A stretch of 29,169 bases of DNA from Thermofilum sp. (GTDB lineage Archaea > Thermoproteota > Thermoprotei > Thermofilales > Thermofilaceae): the NCBI GenBank assembly GCA_020832965.1, contig JAJHRM010000012.1, positions 1-29,169 of the forward strand, written 5' to 3'. This document shows, piece by piece, positions 22,185-29,169 of the stretch. Both the position numbers and the translations under genes were made by a program. Within the stretch, counting starts at the first letter, position 1. Each line of letters starts with the position of its first letter. Below the pieces are notes generated by a model. It saw only the letters and a list, made by a program, of their open reading frames with translations, made no database searches and was not told where the DNA came from.

Positions 22185-22602
22185 TTGTTTCATAGACAAT
22201 TGATGCAGCTGCCGCAACGAAAACTACGTTGTAGATCTTGCTTGAAACGTTGCCTTCGAAGTAAGGGGTTAGGAGTCTGAGAACTACCCCGTACAGCCCT
22301 ATGTAGAGTACAAGAAGCGCGAGCAGCCTCAAGATCCATTTAACTGCGCCTCCAACCTTCTGGGCACCCAACCTTAATCTTAAGGAGAGCTCGCTGGCGA
22401 GCGGGCTTGCCAGCTCCTCGGACTTTGCCACGTAAAGTAAAGCAGTGATCGCCACGATGATGTCCCCCAAGTACACGCCGTCGAATATCCGCAGCGGCAG
22501 GAAGAGAAAAGTCGAGAAAATCCATAAGAGAAAGAGCAGGATTAGCAGTGCTGAAACAAGCCTAACAGTTACTGCTCTTGATGAAACCACTTCGCCCAGC
22601 AT
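22165..22602 (-). CDS. Hypothetical four-helix membrane protein
   Basis: 145 residues with about four membrane segments: VSALLILLFLLWIFSTFLFL, VYLGDIIVAITALLYVA, WILRLLALLVLYIGLYGVVL and IYNVVFVAAAASIVYETI. A short basic loop (SLRLRLGAQK) lies between helices 2 and 3. I do not recognise the family and no catalytic motif is visible. The ATG at 22602 is leaderless by the TATA box at about 22625-22635 (GTTTTTAATAG read on minus). The gene faces away from the thioredoxin-reductase-like gene, with the two TATA boxes almost touching. Confidence 0.75.
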   Translation of the reverse strand: MLGEVVSSRAVTVRLVSALLILLFLLWIFSTFLFLPLRIFDGVYLGDIIVAITALLYVAKSEELASPLASELSLRLRLGAQKVGGAVKWILRLLALLVLYIGLYGVVLRLLTPYFEGNVSSKIYNVVFVAAAASIVYETIKALTS

Positions 22603-22624
22603 GGTTTTCGTAAACGATGAGGCT

Positions 22625-22643
22625 ATTAAAAACCTTTTATTTG
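22625..22643. promoter_or_regulatory. Back-to-back divergent TATA boxes
   Basis: TTAAAAAC (minus-strand box, leading to the ATG at 22602) runs directly into CTTTTATTTG (plus-strand box, about 22634-22643, leading to the ATG at 22671). The two genes may compete for, or share, transcription factors. Confidence 0.55.
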
Positions 22644-22670
22644 TGCCCTACATAATAACTCCTGGTCGGC

Positions 22671-23678
22671 ATGAAGGAGTATGATGTTGTAATTGTGGGT
22701 GCAGGCATTGCCGGCTTAACTGCCGCTCTCTACGCTGCTCGCCAGAAACTTTCTACGCTGGTTGTTAGTGCTGATCTTGGAGGCCAGCTCCTTTTAACCT
22801 CTGAGATACAGAACTTCCCCGGTTTTCTGTCTATAGGTGGGCTGGAGCTTATAAGAAGGGTAGAGGAACAAGCTAGAACGTACGGCGCGGAGATCTTGTT
22901 CGACGAGGTTACTGGGATTTTAGAGCGGGACGGCGTGTTTGTTGTAAAAACAGCTTCAGGTAGCGAATTCCAAGCAGAGGCAGTCGTCCTGGCTTTCGGG
23001 AAGAGCCCCAAAGAGATGGGTGTTCCTGGGGAAAAGGAGTTTAAAGGGCGGGGGGTTTCCTACTGCGTTATCTGTGATGCCCCGCTTTATCGGGGTAAGA
23101 AAGTTGTTTTGGTAGGCTGGGGGTTGCATAACTACGAGAACATTATTCGGCTGAGAGACTATGCAAGCAAAGTCTACTGGGTTTTTCCAGGCGAAAAACC
23201 GTTGGAGGAGGAGGAGTTAATCGAAGAGGCGCTTTCCAAGGGAAACATTGAGCTCGTCCCATTCTCGGAGCCCGTGGAGGTTAGAGGCGAGAAAAGGGTC
23301 CAGGCACTAGTTGTAAGGAACAAGAAAACAAACGAGCTGAAAACTCTAGAGGTAGACGGGGTATTCGTCGAGATGGGCTACGTGACGAAAACAGACTTTC
23401 TTAAGGGCCTAGTTCAGCTTAACGAGAGGGGAGAAATTGTTGTAGATAAGATGTGCAGGACCAGCAAGCCTGGAATCTTCGCTGCAGGCGATGTCTCAGA
23501 GATGCCTCACAAGCAGGCTGTGATAGCTGCCGGGATGGGTGCATGCGCCGCGCTGAGTGCCTATGCCTATATCATGGAGAAGAGGGGGAGAAAAATTGGA
23601 CAAGTAGCCGACTGGAAGCACGTAGAGCTGCCTGGAAGGAAAAAGGAGGGGGCGGGGCTGAGCATAAAGCTCCGCTAG
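22671..23678 (+). CDS. Thioredoxin-reductase-like flavoprotein without NADPH signature
   Basis: 335 residues. The FAD site is GAGIAGLTAALYAAR near the start and AGDVSEMPHKQAVIAAGMGA near the end. The redox pair is C132-V-I-C135 in SYCVICDAPLY (usual form CATCDG). The pyridine-nucleotide site is unusual: the expected GGG.SA.EEA reads VGWGLHNYEN (149-157), and the HRR...R that holds the NADPH 2'-phosphate is missing (VYWVFPGEKPLEEEE). Thermoplasma has a comparable enzyme that does not use NADPH, and F420-dependent relatives exist in methanogens. It probably reduces a thioredoxin- or glutaredoxin-like protein with another electron donor. Its stop shares CTAG with the convergent amrS stop. Confidence 0.87.
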   Translation: MKEYDVVIVGAGIAGLTAALYAARQKLSTLVVSADLGGQLLLTSEIQNFPGFLSIGGLELIRRVEEQARTYGAEILFDEVTGILERDGVFVVKTASGSEFQAEAVVLAFGKSPKEMGVPGEKEFKGRGVSYCVICDAPLYRGKKVVLVGWGLHNYENIIRLRDYASKVYWVFPGEKPLEEEELIEEALSKGNIELVPFSEPVEVRGEKRVQALVVRNKKTNELKTLEVDGVFVEMGYVTKTDFLKGLVQLNERGEIVVDKMCRTSKPGIFAAGDVSEMPHKQAVIAAGMGACAALSAYAYIMEKRGRKIGQVADWKHVELPGRKKEGAGLSIKLR

Positions 23679-24763
23679 TAGAAGAAGCTATCCCAGTATC
23701 TTTTTCTGTAGCTTCCCTTGATGTTTATTTTTGTCCCGCAGACTGGGCACTTGTTATCCCCAGTTAGGTTCCATTTTGTAATGTAGAAACCTTTTCTTTC
23801 TATGAGCTTGGTTCCGCAGCTGGGACAGTAGGTGTTTTCCAGAGGGTGTCCCCAGACATTACCAATGTACACGTACTTGAGGCCGGCGTTCTTAGCTATG
23901 CTAGCCATCTCCTCCAGGGTTGAAACGTCTGTAGGTGGGTAGTCTATCATTTTGTAGTGTGGATAAAACCTCAAGATGTGGAAGGGTACCTCGTCTCCAA
24001 GGTTCTCAATTATCCAGGAAACTAGTTCTCTGATTTTTTCCTCGTCGTCCCCGACGCTCGGCACTATCAAGTTGGTGATTTCTACGTGTATTCCTTTCTT
24101 CCTCATCTCTATTAGGGTCTGTTTTATGGGTTCTGGATCCGGGACTCCCATGAACTTCCTGTAGAAAACCGGGTCTCCAGAAGCCTTGAAGTCAACTGTT
24201 GCAGCATCTAGGTAGGGGTAAAACTCCTCCAGAGCCTCGGGGGACATGTATCCATTTGTCACAACGGTGTTGAAGAGCCCTTCTTTTTTTGCTAGCCTGC
24301 TCACGTCATACATGTATTCATAGAAAATCGTCGGCTCGTTGTATGTATATGAAATGCCGTCGGCTTTCAGACGCTTAGCCTCCCTGACGACTTCCTCTGG
24401 AGGATAGTACTCTCCGTAGAGGCCGCTCTCCAATCTGCTCTGGCTTATCTCCCAGTTCTGGCAGAACTGGCAGTAAAAGTTGCAGCCGGGGGTCGAGATT
24501 GAGAAGACTGCGCTTCCAGGATTGAAGTGTGACAAGGGCTTCTTTTCTATGGGGTCAAGGTTGGCCGCAGTGAGCAGACCATAGACGTAGGTGTAGAGCT
24601 TTCCGTCCACATTTTTCCTCACACCGCAAACGCCGAATCTGCCTGGAGCAATTGTACACCTCCTGTTGCACAGGTTACACTTCACATAGCCGAGTCTGTC
24701 GGGCACGGGCGACCAGAACTTTGCCTCCCTTATGTAGGGTTTTCCCAGTGTAGGTTCACTCAT
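23675..24763 (-). CDS. amrS: AmmeMemoRadiSam-type radical SAM enzyme
   Basis: 362 residues. The radical SAM cluster motif is CNFYCQFC (C94, C98, C101), preceded by the family's cysteine-rich N-terminus (C29, C32, C36, C46: KCNLCNRRC...GVCGVR). A further conserved stretch is GLLTAANLDPIEKKPLSHF. The C-terminus carries a zinc ribbon (CPSC...CPVC). This is the pyruvate-formate-lyase-activating-enzyme-like member of the AmmeMemoRadiSam system, usually working with Memo-like and AMMECR1-like proteins, which are not in this window. The actual reaction is unknown. The ATG at 24763 is near-leaderless, by the TATA-like AAGTTTAAAG at 24791-24800. That box abuts the end of the tnpB copy 2 region. Confidence 0.93.
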   Translation of the reverse strand: MSEPTLGKPYIREAKFWSPVPDRLGYVKCNLCNRRCTIAPGRFGVCGVRKNVDGKLYTYVYGLLTAANLDPIEKKPLSHFNPGSAVFSISTPGCNFYCQFCQNWEISQSRLESGLYGEYYPPEEVVREAKRLKADGISYTYNEPTIFYEYMYDVSRLAKKEGLFNTVVTNGYMSPEALEEFYPYLDAATVDFKASGDPVFYRKFMGVPDPEPIKQTLIEMRKKGIHVEITNLIVPSVGDDEEKIRELVSWIIENLGDEVPFHILRFYPHYKMIDYPPTDVSTLEEMASIAKNAGLKYVYIGNVWGHPLENTYCPSCGTKLIERKGFYITKWNLTGDNKCPVCGTKINIKGSYRKRYWDSFFY

Positions 24764-24825
24764 CCTGTGTAAAAGAAAGAATGATCCCGCCTTTAAACTT
24801 TTGGTTAGAGCACTTCTTCTGCCTT

Positions 24826-24865
24826 AGCGCGCGCCATCGTGTTACCCCGCCTTTTCGAAGGGTTA
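24826..24865 (-). repeat. Conserved post-tnpB block, copy 2
   Basis: On the minus strand TAACCCTTCGAAAAGGCGGGG, TAACACGA, TGGCGCGCGCT. It is the counterpart of 14111-14149 and lies at the same place relative to the end of tnpB. Conservation is as good as or better than in the neighbouring coding remnants. Confidence 0.55.
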
Positions 24866-25000
24866 TGGGTATCGTCTTCGACGGAGTTGCTATGAAGCTC
24901 TCCACAGTGATGTGCTCTGGCAACCCTGCCTTTATGCCCAGCGCCTCCAACCCGCGCAGCATGATGTTCAGGGCAGCGTTCACGTCGCTGTGCAATGTGC

Positions 25001-25033
25001 GCCCATGGGGGCTGGTAACATGCCCCCATGGGC
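25001..25033. repeat. 12-bp perfect inverted repeat inside tnpB copy 2
   Basis: GCCCATGGGGGC (25001-25012), loop TGGTAACAT, GCCCCCATGGGC (25022-25033). Copy 1 has no such palindrome at the matching place. Confidence 0.7.
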
Positions 25034-25322
25034 TTCCTCACGACCTCGCATCCGTAGTACGCGCATTCCCTCGAGGTGTTGTCCTCGCTAACGGCGAAGG
25101 CGGCGACCCCGTTGTTCTCGAAGGTTCGCGAGCCCTCCGTGCCAGGTCTGCAGCAATGTTTGCGAAAGCCCGGTCTCTGCGGCGCCTTCGCTTGTCGTAG
25201 AGCTCCCACAGCACGCTTCTGTCCACCTCCTCCGCCCTCGGGTCGGACAGTGCCTTGTCAATCGTTGAAGAGCGCGCTGGAGCATAGCACTGCTGTAGTC
25301 TCTTCGGCGCAAGCCGCTTTTC

Positions 25323-26387
25323 TCACCCTAACACACCCAGCAGCCTTCCGTAGCCGAGCGCGCGCGCCTCAACCTTTACCCCTGCGACTTCTTCTAGTGC
25401 CTTGGCTTTCTCGTAGAGCCTCTCAATGTCCAATTCTCCATGCAGGTATCCGTTTATCTTCACGATAAGTTTTTCGTTTAAGAGTTCTGTTCCAATGTAT
25501 ACTCCCCCGCCCTTGTAGACATTTTTAAAAGCATCTGCAAGCCGAATTGCGGCAACGACGAGTAATGCCCCTTTACCTAGTGCCAGTAGTTCCTTGTCAT
25601 CCTCGATCCTTGTCTTCCTCCTGTGATGAAGGATGGCCTTAGAAACTATTTCCACGTCAACACTGTTACCTAGCAAGCCTAGTTTTTTCACGTACTCTGC
25701 CCCGACGATGTGATGATTCTCCTCTAGTCCTAACACGCGCCCAACGTCATGTAGCAGACCAGCAACGTAAGCGTTGATCTTGTCTTGTACGGTGAAATGG
25801 TATTTTTCCTCTAGAGCTTCCAGCAAGTCTAGCGCAACTCCGGCTACGCTTGACGCGTGGTCCAGGTAGCCCCAGTATCCGACTTTCTCAATCTCTCCAA
25901 GGAGCCTTGCCAATAAGGGTAACTCCACTATGCTCATTGTGCGGAAGAACCAGCGTAGAGCCAACGCTTGGGAAGGGGGCTCATTGACGTACCCCAGGGA
26001 CCTGAGCTTCCGCAGCAGTGTACTAAATGAAATGTTATCTCTCAGGGCGAGGACCATGCCAACGGTGCTTCCACTCCTCCCAATTCCACCGTAGCAATGT
26101 ATCAGGACACCTCTTCCACTCTGCAAAACACCCAGAACCGGAAAGACAACTCTGTAGAGGACTCCCTCGAAAGCCCTATAAGAAAAGTCGGGAATAGGAT
26201 AGCTAATTTTTTCCACAGAGTCCGGCAACTCATAACTACACTCGTCTTCCGTTAAATCAACAACGAGTCCCAGCCCTCGCCTTGCTAGCTGCCTTAAGGT
26301 ATCGCTGTCTGGGCATGAGGACCAGTAGAGACCGCCTCTCAGATCCCTCAGCTTAGCCATGCGTACATCCCCCCTCAGTAAATGCAT
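25323..26387 (-). CDS. Fusion of dual-specificity phosphatase and HD hydrolase
   Basis: 354 residues. Residues 1-150 form a dual-specificity/tyrosine phosphatase: VLIHCYGGIGRSGSTVG gives the HC-x5-R loop (C98, R104), and D44 in VVDLTEDE may be the general acid. Residues 170-300 form an HD phosphohydrolase with every metal ligand: H177 (LDHASS), H213-D214 (LLHDVGR), H225, H254/H255 (AILHHRR) and D285 (IRLADAF). A ~65-residue tail follows (KINGYLHGELDIERLYEKA). Both active sites look intact. The first could strip phosphate from protein or a small molecule and the second act on a nucleotide or related phosphate. The ATG at 26387 is exactly leaderless from the shared TATA; an ATG at 26360 with GGGGGG upstream is the alternative. 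Confidence 0.85.
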   Translation of the reverse strand: MHLLRGDVRMAKLRDLRGGLYWSSCPDSDTLRQLARRGLGLVVDLTEDECSYELPDSVEKISYPIPDFSYRAFEGVLYRVVFPVLGVLQSGRGVLIHCYGGIGRSGSTVGMVLALRDNISFSTLLRKLRSLGYVNEPPSQALALRWFFRTMSIVELPLLARLLGEIEKVGYWGYLDHASSVAGVALDLLEALEEKYHFTVQDKINAYVAGLLHDVGRVLGLEENHHIVGAEYVKKLGLLGNSVDVEIVSKAILHHRRKTRIEDDKELLALGKGALLVVAAIRLADAFKNVYKGGGVYIGTELLNEKLIVKINGYLHGELDIERLYEKAKALEEVAGVKVEARALGYGRLLGVLG

Positions 26388-26408
26388 AAGCTTTTTCGTT
26401 GGAAGCGG

Positions 26409-26419
26409 TAAAAATTTGT
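26409..26419. promoter_or_regulatory. Shared symmetric TATA element between phosphatase-HD and tldD
   Basis: TAAAAATTTGT with the palindrome AAATTT at 26412-26417 (centre 26414.5). The minus-strand ATG (26387) and the plus-strand GTG (26442) are each 27.5 nt from the centre, the expected distance for leaderless starts on both sides. Confidence 0.65.
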
Positions 26420-26441
26420 ATGCGTATGTCGCCAGTAAATT

Positions 26442-27833
26442 GTGCGCGAAGACATTGCTCAAGCATTGTTTGAAAGGGCTAGCTCGCTTGGTGCCAGCTT
26501 CGCTGAGGTGAGATTTGAGGACACCACTCGAGAGTTTATTTCGTACGTGAATGGGCGCGTAACATCTCTTAGCAATCAAAAGATGAGGGGCGCTAGCATT
26601 AGAGTAATTTACGGGGGTGGGCTCGGGTTCGCATCAACCTATGACCTGAGCATCAACGGCCTCGCGTCCGCCTTGGAGGAGGCTGTGAAAGTGGCTAAAG
26701 CCCTGGCGGGATCCGGCAAGAAGCTGGCTGCAGTAGAGCCGTACAGGAAAACGTTTAGAATTGAGAATGTGAGGATCCACCCCTCAAGTGCCGACTTGGG
26801 AGAGAAAATTAGCCTAGTCAAGAGAATTCACAGCTATCTCAGCGAGAGGAGGGTGTCCTCCTCAATAGCTAGGTACGGGTCATACTACGGGGTTATCGAG
26901 GTGTACACAAGTGACGGGCTGGAGGTCTCTGTAGAAAGGCTAGTGACTGGGATATCTGCTACTGCAGTCATGCGCGAGAACGGCAAAGTGGGGGATAGCA
27001 CTGAGTCGTTCGGAGCCTCTCTCGGTCTTGAGGCGTTCACAGGCGAGCATTCTCCTGAGAGCATCGCTGAAAAGGCGTTTGTAAACGCGAGCCTAGCCCT
27101 GAGGGCTTCTCGCCCACCCGCAGGCTTCCAGGTGGTGATTACGCGCCCAGAGCTTACGGGAGTGTTTGCACATGAGAGCTTCGGCCACTTAACGGAGGGG
27201 GACGGCATATTTGCTGGCTCAAGCCCGCTAGTTGGCAGGCTTGGTGAGGAGCTTGCAAGTGAGCAAGTCACGATCGTTGACTCCGGCTTTGACGAGCGAG
27301 GGGGCTACGTATTGCTTGCTGACGATGAGGGAGTCCCTACTAGGCGTACCGTGCTGGTCGAGGGGGGAGTTCTCAAGGGCTACTTGCATAGCAGGGAGAG
27401 TGCAGCCCTTACTGGCATGGAGCCGACGGGCAATGGGAGGGCGCAGAGCTATGAGCACGACGTCATCGTGAGGATGCGGAATACGTTTTTCGAGGCTGGA
27501 GGATGGAGGGAGGAGGAAATAATCTCGGAAACCAGGCACGGGATTTTACTCGACAAGCCTGCTGGCGGCCAGGTGGAGGAGGATGGAACATTCACGTTTA
27601 ATGCACGCATAGGTTTCATGGTTGAGGGTGGGGAGGTCAAGCAGCCTGTTCGAGACGTTGTGCTGGCTGGGAACATCCTTGAGATGTTAAGGTACATTGA
27701 CGCTGTCGGCAGAAACGTTGAAATAACCACTAGCCCCTTTGGGGGGTGCGGCAAGTGGGGTCAAATGGTTCACGTTGGTGACGGTGGTCCAACGCTGAGA
27801 GTTTCAAGGCTCCTGGTGGGTGGTGAGAAGTGA
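26442..27833 (+). CDS. tldD: TldD-type zinc metalloprotease subunit
   Basis: 463 residues. The active-site motif is FAHESFGHLTEGD, i.e. H244-E245-x3-H249, the HExxxH of TldD. LVGRLGEELASEQVTIVDSG, DDEGVPTRRTVLVEGGVLKGYLHSRESA and the C-terminal TSPFGGCGKWGQ, which supplies the third ligand and ends the fold, follow the family closely. TldD and TldE form a heterodimer that degrades unfolded or short peptides inside a closed chamber. The GTG at 26442 is leaderless by the shared TATA, and VREDIAQALFERASS is a normal TldD beginning. The stop overlaps the tldE GTG by 4 nt. Confidence 0.95.
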   Translation: MREDIAQALFERASSLGASFAEVRFEDTTREFISYVNGRVTSLSNQKMRGASIRVIYGGGLGFASTYDLSINGLASALEEAVKVAKALAGSGKKLAAVEPYRKTFRIENVRIHPSSADLGEKISLVKRIHSYLSERRVSSSIARYGSYYGVIEVYTSDGLEVSVERLVTGISATAVMRENGKVGDSTESFGASLGLEAFTGEHSPESIAEKAFVNASLALRASRPPAGFQVVITRPELTGVFAHESFGHLTEGDGIFAGSSPLVGRLGEELASEQVTIVDSGFDERGGYVLLADDEGVPTRRTVLVEGGVLKGYLHSRESAALTGMEPTGNGRAQSYEHDVIVRMRNTFFEAGGWREEEIISETRHGILLDKPAGGQVEEDGTFTFNARIGFMVEGGEVKQPVRDVVLAGNILEMLRYIDAVGRNVEITTSPFGGCGKWGQMVHVGDGGPTLRVSRLLVGGEK

Positions 27834-29158
27834 GGCAGGACTTCCCCGCTCTGGCCGACTGGATTTTAAAGCGGGCACTGGAGCTTGGAGCGGACGAGGC
27901 TGAGGTGAGTTTTTCTGTCTCCACATCCAGGTCTGTAAAGAGCGAGGGTATTCATCCAAAAGCTTTGTTCAGAAGCTCTAGCGACGTCTGGGTGAGGGTT
28001 GCTAAGGGCAGGAGGGTGGCAATCACTACTGCGACTTCGCTGGAAAGGGACGTTTTACTCGAAACAGTTGAGAAGGCTGTAAAGCTGGCAAGCTTTTCCG
28101 AGGAAGACCCCCACTGGGGCGGGCTGCCGGACCCCGAAGGCCCTCTCCACGGCTGGGTAGGCTTCGATGAAGGAATAGTTACTCTTGAGACGAACTGGCT
28201 TCTGCAGCAGGTTCGCTTGATGATCGATGAGGCATCGAGGAGGTATAAAGACGTGAAAGTAACAGGTGCTGGTGGCGTGCTCACGCATGGCTACAGCTAC
28301 ATCGCTAATACGAGGGGGCTTTCCGCGGAGCAGAGAGGCACGCTCATGTCTATTTCTCTCTCCACTAAGGCGGCACGTGCCGGTAGCGAGGGCACTGGTT
28401 TTGCGTTCCTCGAGTCCAGGAGCCTGATCCTGGATTTCGACGAGTTAGTAGACAAGGCGTGTAGAATGGCTCTGGACTCTGCCATGGGCGAGAAACTCGG
28501 ATCATCTGTTAGCGGTACTGTAGCCTTTAGACCCTTACCTCTCGCGTTGCTCCTCGACTACCTACTTGTACCGGCTTTTAATGCGATGAATGTTTTGGAG
28601 GGCTTGAGTCCCCTGCGCGGGAAACTTGGAGAGAGAGTCTTCGGCAAACTCACGCTTGTTGATGACGGCTCTATGCCGGGAGGGCTTGAAACCTCCCTTT
28701 TCGACGCAGAGGGGGTGCCCCGCAGGAGGACCGTGCTCGTCGAGGAGGGGGTTGTCAGGGGCTTCCTCCACAACACGTACACAGCGAGGAGGATGGGCGC
28801 CAAGAGTACTGGAAACGCCTCTAAGACGAGGGGGGCATACGCGGTTTCAAGATCCAACATTATTGCGGGGAGCGGGGATCTGTCCGAGGAGGATGTGCAA
28901 AGCCTGGCACAAGTAGTTATAGATGGGGGTCTTCTAAGCGTCCACACAGTCAACTACGTGACGGGCAACTTTAGCGTTGTAGCAACCAACCCGTACCTCG
29001 TGAGGAGCGGCGAGTTGAAGCCGCTTAAGCCAGTCAGCGTCGCCGGCAACATTTACCAGTCTGCAGAGACCCTGGAGTTTGCTAGGAAAATAGTCAACAC
29101 CTACGCTGGCTTCTACTTACCAACAACCATTATCGGAAAAATTACTGTTTCCGGCTAG
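27830..29158 (+). CDS. tldE: TldE/PmbA-type partner subunit
   Basis: 442 residues, complete. It shares the TldD fold (GADEAEVSFSVSTSRSVKSE start; FDAEGVPRRRTVLVEEGVVRGFLHNTYTARRMG; YVTGNFSVVATNPYLVRSGE near the end), but the HExxxH motif is absent: the matching region reads PLALLLDYLLVPAFNAMNV. It is therefore the non-catalytic TldE half of the TldD/TldE peptidase, with metal held by TldD. It starts at GTG in the GTGA overlap with tldD, so the two are made in step. It ends 11 nt before the window edge. Confidence 0.94.
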   Translation: MRQDFPALADWILKRALELGADEAEVSFSVSTSRSVKSEGIHPKALFRSSSDVWVRVAKGRRVAITTATSLERDVLLETVEKAVKLASFSEEDPHWGGLPDPEGPLHGWVGFDEGIVTLETNWLLQQVRLMIDEASRRYKDVKVTGAGGVLTHGYSYIANTRGLSAEQRGTLMSISLSTKAARAGSEGTGFAFLESRSLILDFDELVDKACRMALDSAMGEKLGSSVSGTVAFRPLPLALLLDYLLVPAFNAMNVLEGLSPLRGKLGERVFGKLTLVDDGSMPGGLETSLFDAEGVPRRRTVLVEEGVVRGFLHNTYTARRMGAKSTGNASKTRGAYAVSRSNIIAGSGDLSEEDVQSLAQVVIDGGLLSVHTVNYVTGNFSVVATNPYLVRSGELKPLKPVSVAGNIYQSAETLEFARKIVNTYAGFYLPTTIIGKITVSG

Positions 29159-29169
29159 CGACACCTCTC

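Larger units (their letters stand above)
24826..25320 (-). pseudogene. Decayed tnpB (IS200/IS605 family), copy 2
   Basis: On the minus strand, pieces of TnpB appear in several frames: STIDKALSDPRAEEVDRSVL, RRRRRDRAFANIAADLARRA, then (about 50 residues deleted against copy 1) FENNGVAAFAVSEDNTSREC, then after a +1-type frame change TLHSDVNAALNIMLRGLEAL and SFIATPSKTIPI. The catalytic aspartate of HSDVN survives, but RuvC-I, the N-terminus and frame continuity are lost. A 12-bp inverted repeat (25001-25033) sits where the zinc ribbon should be. The original stop codon is gone, so the frame runs into the post-tnpB block. It abuts the end of the phosphatase-HD gene. Confidence 0.85.

Noticed and set aside
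1..29169. CRISPR arrays, rRNA genes, inteins in atpA/atpB.
   Set aside because: No regularly spaced repeats, no rRNA-like stretches; both ATPase head genes have normal uninterrupted length.

Overview
The window reads as chromosomal DNA of a hyperthermophilic archaeon, most likely a crenarchaeon of the Thermofilum type (Thermoproteota). This is an inference. It rests on a complete archaeal A-type ATP synthase operon, TATA-box promoters placed about 27 nt before start codons (many transcripts look leaderless), frequent GTG and TTG starts beside GGTG-type ribosome sites, an AmmeMemoRadiSam-type radical SAM enzyme, an archaeal TldD/TldE pair, and TnpB debris. No tRNA, rRNA or CRISPR array was found.

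Layout. 18-1213 (minus): a degenerate CinA/MoaB-like molybdopterin-fold protein behind a nucleoside deoxyribosyltransferase-like protein. 1384-9917 (plus): the ATP synthase operon in the order H-I-K-E-C-F-A-B-D, with an internal promoter before the proteolipid gene K and a strong hairpin after D. 10006-12851: an Lrp/AsnC regulator, an unknown protein, a small membrane protein, a HAD phosphatase that seems to start at ATT, and a winged-helix regulator. 12832-16411 (minus): an exported DUF4430 protein, an ECF transporter S component, a small membrane protein and a secreted protein with three probable thioredoxin-like folds. Together these look like a cell-surface vitamin (perhaps corrinoid) uptake and thiol-handling cluster. 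A decayed tnpB and a set of inverted repeats now interrupt it at 13.5-14.3 kb.

16.5-20.2 kb holds an aminotransferase, a vapBC toxin-antitoxin pair, a hypothetical gene, and a scrap zone with a tnpB N-terminal fragment and a frameshifted HepT (HEPN) toxin remnant, then a small metallopeptidase. 20.3-24.8 kb holds a two-part HTH protein, a CYTH phosphatase/cyclase, a membrane protein, a thioredoxin-reductase-like flavoprotein without the usual NADPH signature, and AmrS. A second decayed tnpB (24.8-25.3 kb) is followed by a tyrosine-phosphatase/HD-hydrolase fusion. That fusion shares one symmetric TATA element with the divergent tldD-tldE operon at the right edge.

The best candidates for something undescribed are the phosphatase-HD fusion with its mirror-image leaderless promoter, the three-fold thioredoxin/ECF/DUF4430 surface cluster, the ATT-initiated HAD gene, and a conserved block about 40 nt long that follows both tnpB remnants.
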